Shown here: piece after piece, positions 1 to 8,468 of the stretch | Layout: every line of letters begins with the position of its first letter | How positions within the stretch are numbered: position 1 is the first letter of the stretch | Assembly (NCBI GenBank): GCA_003249625.1 | Contig: QKII01000327.1 | Coordinates: 1-10,754, forward strand | DNA: 10,754 nt | Direction of reading: 5' to 3' | DNA from: Propionivibrio sp. | GTDB taxonomy: Bacteria > Pseudomonadota > Gammaproteobacteria > Burkholderiales > Rhodocyclaceae | Notes under the pieces: model-generated | What the model saw: only the letters and a program-made list of their open reading frames with translations | Told to the model about the DNA's origin: nothing | The model's database searches: none | Made by a program: the position numbers and the translations under genes

Positions 1-4
1 TAGC

Positions 5-32
5 AAAAAAGGCCGGGAACTCCCGGCCTTTT
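5..32 (-). terminator. Intrinsic terminator downstream of ppiD, possibly bidirectional
   Basis: An inverted repeat GGCCGGGA-AC-TCCCGGCC occupies 11-28. Read on the minus strand it is followed by six T's (the A run at 5-10), the form expected of a Rho-independent terminator 40 bases beyond the ppiD stop codon. On the plus strand the same stem is followed by TTTTCTT, so it could also stop transcription arriving from the left of the window. Seen directly in sequence; its activity is inferred. Confidence 0.85.
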
Positions 33-68
33 CTTCACCTGATGATCGCCATCAAAGCACTTGGCGCA

Positions 69-1976
69 TTAGCGCTCGCGCGGCTCCAGCAATGTCGTAT
101 TGACGTCGATCTTGTAACGTGATCGGAGACCCGAGACGAAGGCAGACAGGTCACCTTGGGCAACCACGGTGGAGTACTCGGCCTTGAGCGCTTTCAACTG
201 AGTGTCGTCGATCTTCTCCGGCTGACTGACCTTGACGATCTTGTACAACATGTAGTCGCTCCCGACCCCCACTCCGACATAAGCGGGAAGTTTCTTGCTC
301 ACATCCGCCTTGAACAAGGCCTGTACGGCCGCGGGAGGCAACTGCAGACTGCCCGCCTGCAAACGTGAGGTACTCTTTGGAGCAGACCAGCCGATCTTGT
401 CGTCTCCCTGGTTCAATTCGGTCAGACGCTTCGCGCCCTGACTCATCGCCTGACTTTGAGCTTCCTGAAGCTTAAGCAAACGCTCAACATCCGACTTGAC
501 AGCCTCGAACGGACGAACCGAGGCGGGCACGTACTCCAGAACCCGCGCAGCAACCAGCGTATTCGGCGCAACCTCGACAGCCTCAGTATTCCGCTTGAGT
601 TTAACTGAATCCTCCGAGAACAACCCGGCCAACACCTTTTCATTCCCCAACGGTCCGAGAGTTGCCAAGGTCTGTGGATCAGCCTGTTTCGGCAACCAAT
701 CGCTTTGCTGCGACTTGAGCTTAAACTTTTCGATCACCGGCTGAAGACTGTCGGATTGTTCGTAGACCATGTTGTTGAAGCTTTCCGCCGCCTCGGCAAA
801 TTTCCTCGTTGCGGCCTGTCGCTTCAGTTCACCCTCAATTTCGGCCCGCACGTCGTCCAATGGCCTTTGCTTCTCCGCACGAATTCCGGTCACCTTGATG
901 ATATGAAAACCGAAGTCGGACTCAACCAGTCCCGATATCTCGTTGTCCTTCAAGCTGAACACGGCGTCCTCAAACGGTTTCACCATCATCCCTCGGCCGA
1001 AAAAGCCGAGATCGCCATTTTTCTGGGCCGACCCTGGGTCTTGCGAATACTTTTTGGCAAGCTCTCCAAATTTTCCAGGAGCCTTCTGCACTTCCGACAA
1101 GACTTCTTCAGCCTTCGCCTTCGCCTTCTCTTTTGGCAAATCACCGTTCGTCAAAATCAGAATATGACTGGCACGTCGCTCCTCGGGCTGCTTGTAGCGG
1201 TCCAGATGCCCGTCATACCAAGCCTTCACCTCCGCCTCACTAACCGTCACTTGCGGCATCAATGCATCAAGGGAGAGCACGACGTATTCGGCCTTAACCT
1301 GCTCTTGAACCTCGAAACGCTGTTTATTCTCGTCGTAGAACTTCTGTATCGCCGCGGGTTCGATTTTGATTTTCTCGAGAAACGGCTGCGCCGAAATCTT
1401 GAACTCGCTGAACTGCCTTTGCTCGGTCTGCAAACGGAGCATCGCCTCGGCCTGCGCAGACGAAACGAATGCCGACGCCTCGACCGTTCCGACAAGTTGC
1501 TGAAGTGTCAGATCCTGACGAACCCGGGCTTCAAACTGCTGCTCGGACATACCTTGGGAACGCAACACTGTTTCATAGCGCGACATCGAAAACTTGCCGT
1601 TTTCCTGAAGAGCAGGAATCGCGCCGATATATTGGCGCAATGCGCCGTCGCTGGTCGCCAAGCGTCGTTGGCTCGCCTCAAGCATTAACAGCCGCTGGTC
1701 GATCAGGCCATTCAGGATTCCCAACCGCACCTCGGGAGAATTCATCAATTCTGGACGATACGACGCCCCCAAAGATTGCCGCATCTGCTCCTGACGTTCG
1801 CGAAGCGCCTGTTCGAACTGCAACATGCTGATCTTTGTATCGCCGACCTTCGCAAGGTCACTTCCCGCACCTCCACCCCGGACATACGAATAAATTCCAC
1901 CAACGGCAAATGGAAGCATTATCAGCCCGAGAAATATCTGAACAACTCGTTTGTTGTTGCGTACGGCGTCAAACAT
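69..1976 (-). CDS. ppiD: PpiD-type membrane-anchored periplasmic folding factor (SurA/parvulin family)
   Basis: This 635-residue protein matches the PpiD family in length and layout. A short positive cytoplasmic N-terminus ([10 protein letters not shown]) is followed by one hydrophobic segment at about residues 12-33 that should anchor it in the inner membrane. A SurA-like chaperone region comes next. A parvulin-type PpiC domain spans about residues 266-363, with the typical RASHILI (His271), GDLGFFGRG and FGFHIIKV (His358) motifs. A C-terminal chaperone-like region ends the protein. PpiD proteins sit at the SecYEG exit and help newly exported proteins fold; in E. coli PpiD prolyl isomerase activity is weak or absent, so a chaperone role is the safer assignment. 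The ATG at 1976 gives the expected N-terminus, although its Shine-Dalgarno is poor (a GGA about 9 bases upstream). The position downstream of hupB is conserved in proteobacteria. A terminator separates it from tRNA-Asp, so it may need its own promoter, which I could not identify. Confidence 0.93.
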   Translation of the reverse strand: MFDAVRNNKRVVQIFLGLIMLPFAVGGIYSYVRGGGAGSDLAKVGDTKISMLQFEQALRERQEQMRQSLGASYRPELMNSPEVRLGILNGLIDQRLLMLEASQRRLATSDGALRQYIGAIPALQENGKFSMSRYETVLRSQGMSEQQFEARVRQDLTLQQLVGTVEASAFVSSAQAEAMLRLQTEQRQFSEFKISAQPFLEKIKIEPAAIQKFYDENKQRFEVQEQVKAEYVVLSLDALMPQVTVSEAEVKAWYDGHLDRYKQPEERRASHILILTNGDLPKEKAKAKAEEVLSEVQKAPGKFGELAKKYSQDPGSAQKNGDLGFFGRGMMVKPFEDAVFSLKDNEISGLVESDFGFHIIKVTGIRAEKQRPLDDVRAEIEGELKRQAATRKFAEAAESFNNMVYEQSDSLQPVIEKFKLKSQQSDWLPKQADPQTLATLGPLGNEKVLAGLFSEDSVKLKRNTEAVEVAPNTLVAARVLEYVPASVRPFEAVKSDVERLLKLQEAQSQAMSQGAKRLTELNQGDDKIGWSAPKSTSRLQAGSLQLPPAAVQALFKADVSKKLPAYVGVGVGSDYMLYKIVKVSQPEKIDDTQLKALKAEYSTVVAQGDLSAFVSGLRSRYKIDVNTTLLEPRER

Positions 1977-2017
1977 GATGATTGTCCGTTAATCCAAGTT
2001 GAAGGCACTGAAATAAC

Positions 2018-2041
2018 AAAAAAGGCGAACTCGCGTTCGCC
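2018..2041 (-). terminator. Intrinsic terminator after tRNA-Asp
   Basis: The inverted repeat GGCGAAC-TCGC-GTTCGCC at 2024-2041 makes a 7-bp stem with a 4-base loop. On the minus strand it is followed by six T's (A run at 2018-2023). It lies 9 bases past the tRNA-Asp 3' end, so it most likely ends the hupB/tRNA transcript before ppiD. Confidence 0.85.
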
Positions 2042-2050
2042 TTCGTATAG

Positions 2051-2127
2051 TGGCGGAGTGGACGGGACTCGAACCCGCGACCCCCGGCGTGACAGGCCGG
2101 TATTCTAACCAACTGAACTACCACTCC
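2051..2127 (-). tRNA. tRNA-Asp (anticodon GTC)
   Basis: A complete 77-base cloverleaf can be folded, with the CCA end encoded (2053-2051). The acceptor stem GGAGTGG pairs perfectly with CCACTCC, followed by discriminator G. The D arm is GTTCAGTTGGTTAGAAT. The anticodon arm CCGGC-CTGTCAC-GCCGG carries GTC in the loop, reading Asp codons GAC and GAU. The T arm contains GGTTCGAGTCC. It is probably transcribed together with the upstream hupB and tRNA-Val remnant and is closed by the terminator just downstream. Confidence 0.96.
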
Positions 2128-2171
2128 ATTCTTCACAGCACATGAAATCAGTGTGTAACTCTGATTCTTAT

Positions 2172-2224
2172 TGGTGGGTGCTGACGGGCTCGAACTAGCG
2201 CTCTACCAACTGAGCTAAGCACCC
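2172..2224 (-). pseudogene. tRNA-Val remnant with internal deletion (no anticodon arm)
   Basis: Read on the minus strand, this 53-base element begins GGGTGCTTAGCTCAGTTGG and ends AGCACCCACCA, like a bacterial tRNA-Val. The 7-bp acceptor stem GGGTGCT/AGCACCC is perfect, the D stem GCTC/GAGC is intact, the T loop TTCGAGC is present, and CCA is encoded. Between GAGCG (2203-2199) and TTCGAGC (from 2194) only CTAG remains. The whole anticodon arm, the variable loop and most of the 5' half of the T stem are therefore absent, 23 bases fewer than a 76-base tRNA. It has no anticodon and cannot decode. The Val identity rests on remembered similarity of the ends and on position beside tRNA-Asp. A collapsed assembly or sequencing error is an alternative to a true deletion. 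Confidence 0.8.
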
Positions 2225-2248
2225 GAATGCGTGACTGCGCAAAGACGA

Positions 2249-2521
2249 CTAGTTTACCGCATCCTTGAGAGCTTTGCCAGCCCGAAACTTAGGTACACGG
2301 CCAGCCTTGATTTCGATCGACTCACCAGTCTGCGGATTCCGTCCGGTACGAGCTGCACGCTCGCCGACACAGAACGTACCGAAACCGACAACTGCCACTT
2401 CGCCTCCGGCCTTCAATGTATTCTGGACGGCGGTGATCATGGCATCGAGGGCGCGCGTTGCCGCGGCTTTTGAAATATCGGCAGATGAAGCGATTTGATC
2501 GATCAATTCGGTTTTATTCAC
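2249..2521 (-). CDS. hupB: DNA-binding protein HU-beta
   Basis: This 90-residue protein is HU, the histone-like nucleoid protein that binds and bends DNA with little sequence preference. The helical dimerisation half ([11 protein letters not shown]...) is followed by the family signature VGFGTF at 45-50. The flexible beta-arm follows, with RNPQTGE and the intercalating Pro63, and then the C-terminal [13 protein letters not shown]. The frame stays open upstream to 2614, but the GTG at 2521 is chosen as start. It gives the standard HU length and first residues, and AAGGA (2531-2527) sits 5 bases before it. The longer reading would run through the lon terminator. It lies between lon and ppiD as in other proteobacteria, and only 24 bases separate its TAG stop from the tRNA-Val remnant. 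Confidence 0.97.
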   Translation of the reverse strand: MNKTELIDQIASSADISKAAATRALDAMITAVQNTLKAGGEVAVVGFGTFCVGERAARTGRNPQTGESIEIKAGRVPKFRAGKALKDAVN

Positions 2522-2550
2522 GTTATTCCTTTCAAACAAAAAGACTGCCT

Positions 2551-2577
2551 GGCTGCAACATTTGCATTTTCTCAGCC
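2551..2577 (-). repeat. Small inverted repeat in the hupB leader region
   Basis: TGCAA-CAT-TTGCA (2554-2566) is a perfect 5-bp inverted repeat. It lies inside a wider GGCTG...CAGCC pair (outer ends at 2551-2555 and 2573-2577). It sits about 30-55 bases before the hupB GTG and after the lon terminator, where the hupB promoter or 5' leader must lie. I could not identify convincing -35/-10 boxes here. It may be a weak leader hairpin, an operator half-site pair, or chance. Confidence 0.3.
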
Positions 2578-2581
2578 AAAC

Positions 2582-2614
2582 AAAAAAATGGGTGCCAGGA
2601 GGTCCTCCTGGCAC
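2582..2614 (-). terminator. Strong intrinsic terminator after lon
   Basis: GTGCCAGGAGG and CCTCCTGGCAC (2592-2614) are perfect inverted copies around one central base, giving a stem of about 9-10 bp once a minimal loop is allowed. On the minus strand the stem is followed by CCAT and then seven T's in total (A run at 2582-2588). It begins 12 bases after the lon stop codon. It should separate lon transcription from hupB, which then needs its own promoter in the 60 bases that follow. Confidence 0.9.
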
Positions 2615-2626
2615 GCCCGACCCAAC

Positions 2627-5053
2627 TCAATGCGTGACAACAGCCTGCGCTTGTGCCGATGCTGAATCAGTGGAAGCAGAAGCGGCCGTCGAAGAAGCAG
2701 CGCCGTTTTCCGGCAATGGCTCCGGCAAGCGCTCGAGCGCCAACTCGAGTACCTTGTCGATCCACTTCACAGGAATGATTTCCAATTTGTTTTTGATATT
2801 TTCGGGGATCTCGGTAAGGTCACGCACGTTTTCTTCAGGAATCAGCACGCGCTGCAATCCACCACGCACCGCAGCAAGCAATTTCTCCTTCAGTCCGCCA
2901 ATCGGGAGCACCTCACCGCGCAGCGTGATTTCGCCTGTCATCGCCACATCGCATCGCACTGGAATACCCGTGAGGACCGACACAATGGCGGTACACAGTC
3001 CAATACCCGCCGACGGACCATCCTTGGGGATGGCGCCTTCCGGCAGGTGGATGTGGATATCGTTGTTCTGATAGAAATCGTCGGCAATCCCCAACGAGCG
3101 CGACCGTTTGCGTACAACCGACAGTGCAGCCTGGACCGATTCCTGCATAACCTCGCCAAGCTTACCGGTCGTGATCGTCTTGCCCTTGCCTGGCAGAACC
3201 ACGGATTCAATGGTCAGCAACTCGCCACCAACTTCCGTCCAAGCCAGCCCGGTAACTTGCCCGACCTGGTTTTCACGCTCAGCGACACCGAAGCTGTAAC
3301 GCCGGACGCCGAGGAACTTGTCGAGGTTGCGCGACGAAACGGCAAGCCGCGTTTGATTTTTCTTGAGCAGCAACGTCTTGACGACCTTGCGGCAGATCTT
3401 GGAAATTTCGCGCTCCAGACTGCGCACACCGGCCTCGCGGGTATAGTAGCGAACGATGTCGCGTAAACCGCTTTCAGCCAGCGTCAACTCGGTCTTTTTC
3501 AGTCCATTCGCCTTCATCTGCTTGGGCAGGAGATAGCGCTGCGCGATGTTGATCTTTTCATCTTCCGTATAACCCGACAGACGAATCACTTCCATCCGGT
3601 CAAGCAGAGGCGCAGGAATGTTCAGTGTGTTGGCCGTAGCCACGAACATGACTTCCGAGAGGTCATATTCGACTTCGACGTAATGGTCGACGAAGGTGGA
3701 ATTCTGCTCCGGATCAAGAACCTCCAGGAGTGCTGAACTCGGATCGCCACGGAAGTCCTGCCCCATCTTGTCAACTTCGTCGAGCAGGAACAGCGGGTTC
3801 TTGACCGCGACCTTCGTCATGTTCTGCAGGATTTTCCCAGGCATGGAGCCGATGTAGGTGCGGCGATGCCCACGGATTTCGGCTTCGTCGCGGACGCCAC
3901 CCAGGCTCATGCGCACGAACTTGCGTCCGGTGGCCGTCGCGATCGACTGCCCCAGAGACGTCTTGCCGACGCCGGGAGGCCCGACGAGGCAGAGAATCGG
4001 CGCCTTCAGCCGATCGACACGCTGCTGAACGGCCAGATATTCGATGATCCGTTCCTTGACCTTCTCCAGGCCCCAGTGATCCTTGTCGAGTACTTTTTCA
4101 GCGGCCGCCAGATCACGGCTGATGCGCGTTTTCTTGCGCCAGGGCAAACCGATAAGCGTCTCGATGAAATTGCGCACGACCGTCGCCTCGGCCGACATGG
4201 GCGACATCAGCTTGAGCTTCTTCAATTCGGACTGGACCTTCGCCATGCCCTCCTTGCTCATGCCAGCTTCCTTGGCCTTCTTTTCCAACTCTTCGAAGTC
4301 TGCACCCTCTTCGCCTTCGCCGAGCTCCTTCTGGATCGCCTTGACCTGCTCATTGAGGTAGTACTCGCGCTGGCTCTTTTCCATCTGGCGCTTCACACGC
4401 CCGCGAATGCGCTTCTCGACCTGCAGAATGTCGATCTCGGTTTCCAGTTGTGAAAGGAGGCGTTCGATACGTGCACGAACGTCGAGCATTTCCAGCACTT
4501 CCTGCTTCTGCTCGAGCTTAAGCGGAAGATGTGCAGCGATCGTATCCGCAAGGCGCCCCGCCTCCTCGATCCCCGCAATGGAGGTCAGGATTTCTGGCGG
4601 AATCTTCTTGTTCAGCTTCACGTACTGGTCGAACTGCGCAATCACGGCACGACGCAAAGCCTCGACTTCGTGATCGACGCCATCCTCGGCGGACGCGGGA
4701 TTCACCGTCGCAACGAACATGCCTTCCTGCGTATTGACAGCATTGACCTGCGCCCGGCGCGTCCCTTCGACGAGAACCTTTACAGTCCCATCGGGCAATT
4801 TGAGCATTTGCAGGATGTTGGCCACGCAGCCGATACCGTAGAGATCCTCGGCCTCGGGCTCGTCCTTGACGGCCGATTTTTGCGCAACAAGCAAAATCCC
4901 CTTGCCGGCCTCCATGGCCGCTTCCAGGGCCTTTATCGACTTCGGCCGGCCAACGAAGAGCGGGATCACCATGTGCGGGAAGACCACCACGTCGCGTAGC
5001 GGCAACAGCGGCAGTTCAACTGTCTCGTCGGTGAATGATAGATTCGTGGTCAT
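2627..5053 (-). CDS. lon: ATP-dependent Lon protease (LonA)
   Basis: The 808-residue protein is a full-length LonA protease, which unfolds and degrades damaged and short-lived regulatory proteins in the cytoplasm. An N-terminal substrate-binding LON domain starts at about residue 13 ([17 protein letters not shown]). A coiled-coil middle region with the conserved REYYLNEQ motif follows. The AAA+ domain has Walker A GPPGVGKT (Lys364) and Walker B LLLDEVDK (Asp425, Glu426). The C-terminal protease domain has Ser681 in [10 protein letters not shown] and Lys724 in [10 protein letters not shown], the Ser-Lys dyad of the family. After the usual end there is an Ala/Ser-rich tail of roughly 25 residues, making it longer than the 784-residue E. 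coli protein. The ATG at 5053 gives the expected N-terminus but has only a weak Shine-Dalgarno (TGAG). It lies downstream of clpX and has a sigma32-like promoter in the 84-base gap. Confidence 0.98.
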   Translation of the reverse strand: MTTNLSFTDETVELPLLPLRDVVVFPHMVIPLFVGRPKSIKALEAAMEAGKGILLVAQKSAVKDEPEAEDLYGIGCVANILQMLKLPDGTVKVLVEGTRRAQVNAVNTQEGMFVATVNPASAEDGVDHEVEALRRAVIAQFDQYVKLNKKIPPEILTSIAGIEEAGRLADTIAAHLPLKLEQKQEVLEMLDVRARIERLLSQLETEIDILQVEKRIRGRVKRQMEKSQREYYLNEQVKAIQKELGEGEEGADFEELEKKAKEAGMSKEGMAKVQSELKKLKLMSPMSAEATVVRNFIETLIGLPWRKKTRISRDLAAAEKVLDKDHWGLEKVKERIIEYLAVQQRVDRLKAPILCLVGPPGVGKTSLGQSIATATGRKFVRMSLGGVRDEAEIRGHRRTYIGSMPGKILQNMTKVAVKNPLFLLDEVDKMGQDFRGDPSSALLEVLDPEQNSTFVDHYVEVEYDLSEVMFVATANTLNIPAPLLDRMEVIRLSGYTEDEKINIAQRYLLPKQMKANGLKKTELTLAESGLRDIVRYYTREAGVRSLEREISKICRKVVKTLLLKKNQTRLAVSSRNLDKFLGVRRYSFGVAERENQVGQVTGLAWTEVGGELLTIESVVLPGKGKTITTGKLGEVMQESVQAALSVVRKRSRSLGIADDFYQNNDIHIHLPEGAIPKDGPSAGIGLCTAIVSVLTGIPVRCDVAMTGEITLRGEVLPIGGLKEKLLAAVRGGLQRVLIPEENVRDLTEIPENIKNKLEIIPVKWIDKVLELALERLPEPLPENGAASSTAASASTDSASAQAQAVVTH

Positions 5054-5076
5054 TGATTGGGCTCATTGAATGTGGA

Positions 5077-5097
5077 TGCCCCCAACAGGTGGGGGCA
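5077..5097. repeat. 21-bp palindrome overlapping the lon promoter
   Basis: TGCCCCCA (5077-5084) and TGGGGGCA (5090-5097) are perfect inverted repeats around the 5-base spacer ACAGG. No T run follows on either strand, so it does not look like an intrinsic terminator. It covers the proposed sigma32 -10 element and the likely start point of lon transcription. In readthrough RNA from clpX it would form a stable hairpin. Whether it acts as an operator, an RNA processing or pausing hairpin, or a coincidence of the C-rich -10 element is not resolved by sequence. Confidence 0.7.
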
Positions 5098-5114
5098 CAA
5101 GTACGATTTTCAAG
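5087..5114 (-). promoter_or_regulatory. Sigma32-like heat-shock promoter for lon
   Basis: On the minus strand CTTGAAA (5114-5108) is followed by a 13-base spacer and CCCCACCT (5094-5087). The known sigma32 consensus is CTTGAAA, about 11-16 bases, then CCCCATNT. The -35 element is a perfect match and the -10 element matches its conserved CCCCA core. It lies in the clpX-lon gap, with the -10 about 33 bases before the lon ATG. lon is a classic heat-shock gene in proteobacteria, so position and sequence agree. Start-site mapping has not been seen; the assignment is inferred. Confidence 0.75.
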
Positions 5115-5137
5115 CCGCAGGCAACGGCCAACGTGGC

Positions 5138-6409
5138 TCAGTTCGAACCGGAGACCTTCGGCTGATCGGCGTAGATCAGGATCGGCTTGCTATCACCTGT
5201 GATCGCATTTTCGTCAACCACGACCTTAGTGACATCGTCCATTCCGGGAAGTTCGTACATCGTATCCAGCAACGCGGATTCGAGGATCGAGCGCAAACCA
5301 CGCGCGCCGGTCTTGCGCTCCAGGGCGCGGCGGGCAACAGCAGTCATCGCGGCGGGGCGAATCTCAAGCTCGACGTCCTCCATGGAGAACAGCTTCTGAT
5401 ACTGCTTGACCAGGGCGTTCTTCGGTTCGACGAGGATCTGCACCAAAGCCTCGGTCGAAAGTTCCTCGAGCGTGGCAATGACCGGCAGACGGCCGATGAG
5501 TTCGGGGATCAGACCGAACTTGATGAGATCTTCCGGCTCGACGGTGCGCAGCACTTCACCGATCGCCCGCTTGTCGTCCTTGCTCTTCACCTCTGCGCCG
5601 AAGCCCATCCCGCCCTTTTCGGATCGGTTGCGGATGACCTTCTCAAGCCCGTCGAAGGCACCGCCGCAGATAAACAGGATGTTGGTCGTATCGACCTGCA
5701 CGAAATCCTGGTTGGGATGCTTGCGTCCGCCCTGTGGAGGCACCGAAGCCACCGTACCTTCGATCAACTTGAGCAACGCCTGCTGCACACCTTCGCCCGA
5801 TACGTCGCGAGTAATCGACGGGTTGTCCGACTTGCGCGAAATCTTGTCGATCTCGTCGATATATACGATGCCCTGCTGCGCCTTCTCGATGTCGTAGTCG
5901 CACTTCTGCAGCAGCTTCTGGATGATGTTTTCGACGTCTTCACCGACATAACCAGCCTCGGTCAGCGTCGTCGCGTCGGCCATCACGAACGGGACGTTGA
6001 GCATGCGCGCAAGCGTCTGGGCGAGCAAGGTTTTTCCTGACCCAGTGGGGCCAATAAGCAGAATGTTGCTCTTGGCCAGCTCCACTTCATCACTGGTTTT
6101 GCCATGATGACGCAGGCGCTTGTAGTGGTTATACACCGCGACAGCGAGGATTCGCTTGGCCTGCTCCTGCCCGATCACGTATTGATCGAGCAAGGAGGAG
6201 ATTTCCTTTGGCGTCGGCAGGTCGCCTTTCGCCCCTTTAGCATCCTGCTCCGACGATAGTTCATCGCGCACGATGTCGTTGCACAGATCAATGCACTCGT
6301 CGCAGATGAACACCGACGGCCCGGCAATCAGCTTTTTAACTTCATGCTGACTTTTGCCACAAAACGAGCAGTAGAGCAGCTTTTCGCCACTACCTTTCTT
6401 TTCCGCCAT
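5138..6409 (-). CDS. clpX: ATP-dependent Clp protease ATP-binding subunit ClpX
   Basis: This 423-residue protein is the hexameric AAA+ unfoldase that feeds substrates into ClpP. The N-terminal zinc-binding domain has four cysteines (Cys14, Cys17, Cys36, Cys39). The ATPase domain shows Walker A GPTGSGKT (Lys126), the GYVGED pore loop, Walker B VYIDEIDK (Glu186), the [10 protein letters not shown] (RKH) loop, and [10 protein letters not shown] near the C-terminus. The ClpP-docking loop reads MGF at 268-270, where E. coli has IGF. The ATG at 6409 has GAGGT 8 bases upstream. It lies 52 bases after clpP and is probably co-transcribed with it; lon follows after 84 bases. Length and motifs are normal, with no sign of damage. 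Confidence 0.98.
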   Translation of the reverse strand: MAEKKGSGEKLLYCSFCGKSQHEVKKLIAGPSVFICDECIDLCNDIVRDELSSEQDAKGAKGDLPTPKEISSLLDQYVIGQEQAKRILAVAVYNHYKRLRHHGKTSDEVELAKSNILLIGPTGSGKTLLAQTLARMLNVPFVMADATTLTEAGYVGEDVENIIQKLLQKCDYDIEKAQQGIVYIDEIDKISRKSDNPSITRDVSGEGVQQALLKLIEGTVASVPPQGGRKHPNQDFVQVDTTNILFICGGAFDGLEKVIRNRSEKGGMGFGAEVKSKDDKRAIGEVLRTVEPEDLIKFGLIPELIGRLPVIATLEELSTEALVQILVEPKNALVKQYQKLFSMEDVELEIRPAAMTAVARRALERKTGARGLRSILESALLDTMYELPGMDDVTKVVVDENAITGDSKPILIYADQPKVSGSN

Positions 6410-6461
6410 CGCGGCTTACCTCATAGTTCTGGAAACGGCCCGGTGAGCCACGAAAGCCCCG

Positions 6462-7100
6462 TCAAACCGCCTCGCGATTCAGCAATACCTTATCAATCAG
6501 TCCGTATTCTGCCGCTTCCTGCGCCGACAGAAAATTGTCACGATCCGTATCGCGCTCGATGCGCTCGACCGGTTGCCCGGTGTGAAGAGCCATAATTTCG
6601 TTCAGCTTGGCACGCAACGCGAGGATTTCCTTGGCATGGATCGCGATATCCGAGGCCTGTCCCTGGAAACCACCCATTGGCTGGTGAATCATCACGCGCG
6701 AGTTCGGCAGGGCGAAACGCTTGCCCTTCGCGCCGGCGGTCAGCAGAAAAGCTCCCATCGAACAGGCCTGCCCGAGACACAGGGTCGACACGTCCGGCTT
6801 GATGAACTGCATTGTGTCGTAAATCGACAGCCCGGCGGAAACGGAACCGCCCGGGGAATTGATGTAGAAATGGATATCCTTGTCAGGATTTTCAGCCTCA
6901 AGGAAAAGAAGCTGAGCGACGACCAGGTTGGCCGTTGCGTCGTTGACCGGACCGACGAGGAAAATCACTCGTTCCTTGAGCAGGCGCGAGTAGATATCGT
7001 ACGCCCGCTCGCCACGGCCGCTCTGCTCGATAACCATCGGCACCATACCCAGACCCTGCGGCTCCCAACGACTTTCCATCGTCATACGGTCAATCTCCAT
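6462..7100 (-). CDS. clpP: ATP-dependent Clp protease proteolytic subunit ClpP
   Basis: The 212-residue protein is the ClpP serine protease, which forms a tetradecameric chamber capped by ClpX (and by ClpA where present). The catalytic triad is in place: Ser114 in GQACSMGAF, His139 in MIHQPMGG and Asp188 in TDRDNF. The spacing agrees with E. coli Ser111/His136/Asp185. Motifs for handle and oligomer contacts such as [13 protein letters not shown] are present. The first residues before about Leu17 are probably a short propeptide removed by self-cleavage, as known for the family. GAGGA lies 6 bases before the ATG at 7100. Met6 and Met8 are possible internal starts but lack such a site. It follows tig after 30 bases and precedes clpX, so an operon is likely. 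Confidence 0.98.
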   Translation of the reverse strand: MEIDRMTMESRWEPQGLGMVPMVIEQSGRGERAYDIYSRLLKERVIFLVGPVNDATANLVVAQLLFLEAENPDKDIHFYINSPGGSVSAGLSIYDTMQFIKPDVSTLCLGQACSMGAFLLTAGAKGKRFALPNSRVMIHQPMGGFQGQASDIAIHAKEILALRAKLNEIMALHTGQPVERIERDTDRDNFLSAQEAAEYGLIDKVLLNREAV

Positions 7101-7130
7101 TACAGATCCTCTTTCTCAGGCCGTTCCCGA

Positions 7131-8468
7131 TCAGGCGCGCTGCCCTTGGCCCATCAGTTCGTCAAAGGCGATGGGCTTATCCAGAACCTTGGCGCTTGAC
7201 AGAGCCCATTCAACCACATTGTCCTCGATAACAATGCCTTCGATCTCAGCCAGGCGTTGCGGCTGGGCGTAATACCAACGAACAACCTCTTCGGGATGCT
7301 CGTAGCTCTGCGCGGCATCTTCGACAACCGACTTGATCTGTTCCGGCTTGGCATGCAGTTCATTGGTCTTGACGATTTCGGAGAGCACCAGGCCCAAGCT
7401 GACACGGCGCTTTGCCTGATCGGCAAACCATTCGCGCTGGATCGGGAAATCCTTCATCTTCTTGCCGCTGCGCTGCTCCATGTCGTGCCGGGCATTCTGG
7501 ATCAGTTGGTCGATTTCGACTTCGACCAGCGCCTTTGGAACATCGACCGGATTGGTCTTCAACAGCGCATCCATGACCTGGTTTTTGACTCGGCTCTTCA
7601 GGCGGCTCTTCACTTCGCGCTTCAGGTTGGTCTCGATTTCGGCACGCATTTTTTCGGTGTCGCCGTCGGCGATCCCCAGCGACTTGGCGAATTCAGCGTC
7701 AAGTTCCGGCAGGATCGGCTCACTTACCTGCTTGACCGACACATCGAACGTCACCGCCTGCCCCGCCAGATCCTTGGCGTGATACTCGGCCGGGAAGGTC
7801 ATTTCGAAGGTTTTCGACTCTCCGGCCTTCATGCCGGTGACTGCCGTCTCGAAATCGGCCAGCATCGTGCCTTCACCGAGAACGAAAGGATAATCCTTGG
7901 CCTCCCCGCCCTGGAAGGGCACACCTTCCTTCTTGCCGAGGAAGTCGATCGTGACGCGATCGCCCTTGGCAGCGACACGGTCGACCGGCTCGTAGCGGAC
8001 GCGCTGCTTGCGCAGAACCTCCAGGGTGTTTTCCAGTTCGGTAGTCCCCACTTCGAGGACCGCCCGCTCGATCTCAACCTCTTTCAGATCGGCAACCTTG
8101 ACTTCCGGATAGACCTCGAAGGTCGCCGTGAACTCAAGGTGCGTTTCGCTCTCGCTCTTCTTCGGTTCGATCTTCGGGCTACCGGCAACGCGCATCTGCT
8201 GGGCCTTGACCGCCTCGGTAAATGCTTTCTCAAGTGCCTCGTTCAGCGCCTCAACGTGCGCGTCGTAGCCATACTGCTGCTTGACGATGTTGAACGGCAC
8301 TTTGCCCGGACGGAACCCCGGCATCTTGACTTTCTTGCTCATCCGCATCACGCGCTGATCAATCTCCTTGTCGAGGTCGGCAATGACAACCGACAGATCC
8401 AGACGGCGTTCGAGGGCGCTGGGCTGCGGTGCGGCTTCGGCATTGGTGGTCGTAGCGTTCGTGTCCAT
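7131..8468 (-). CDS. tig: Trigger factor, ribosome-associated chaperone
   Basis: This 445-residue protein is trigger factor, which binds ribosomal protein L23 at the exit tunnel and shields nascent chains. The N-terminal ribosome-binding domain has the signature GFRPGK at 51-56. An FKBP-type peptidyl-prolyl isomerase domain covers about residues 160-245 (GDRVTIDFLGKKEG, FPAEYHAKDLAGQ). The C-terminal helical chaperone arms follow. Compared with E. coli it carries some extra N-terminal residues rich in Thr, Asn and Ala (MDTNATTTNAEAAPQPS). No alternative start exists closer to the conserved region, and AAGGA lies 7 bases before the ATG at 8468, so the extension is accepted. It is the first protein gene downstream of tRNA-Leu and its promoter, and clpP and clpX follow at short spacing. 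Confidence 0.97.
   Translation of the reverse strand: MDTNATTTNAEAAPQPSALERRLDLSVVIADLDKEIDQRVMRMSKKVKMPGFRPGKVPFNIVKQQYGYDAHVEALNEALEKAFTEAVKAQQMRVAGSPKIEPKKSESETHLEFTATFEVYPEVKVADLKEVEIERAVLEVGTTELENTLEVLRKQRVRYEPVDRVAAKGDRVTIDFLGKKEGVPFQGGEAKDYPFVLGEGTMLADFETAVTGMKAGESKTFEMTFPAEYHAKDLAGQAVTFDVSVKQVSEPILPELDAEFAKSLGIADGDTEKMRAEIETNLKREVKSRLKSRVKNQVMDALLKTNPVDVPKALVEVEIDQLIQNARHDMEQRSGKKMKDFPIQREWFADQAKRRVSLGLVLSEIVKTNELHAKPEQIKSVVEDAAQSYEHPEEVVRWYYAQPQRLAEIEGIVIEDNVVEWALSSAKVLDKPIAFDELMGQGQRA

Noticed and set aside
705..1688. Plus-strand open frame of 327 codons opposite ppiD
   Set aside because: It lies wholly antisense to a clear PpiD coding region, has no recognisable motif, and its composition is that of a reverse shadow.
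2522..2614. Longer 121-residue HU reading starting at 2614
   Set aside because: It would translate the lon terminator stem; the GTG at 2521 with a good Shine-Dalgarno gives the standard 90-residue HU.
5077..5097. Hairpin between clpX and lon as a terminator
   Set aside because: No T run follows the stem on either strand, so it is recorded as a palindrome only.
5057..6040. Plus-strand open frame of 327 codons opposite clpX
   Set aside because: It is antisense to conserved ClpX motifs and the translation resembles no family I recognise.
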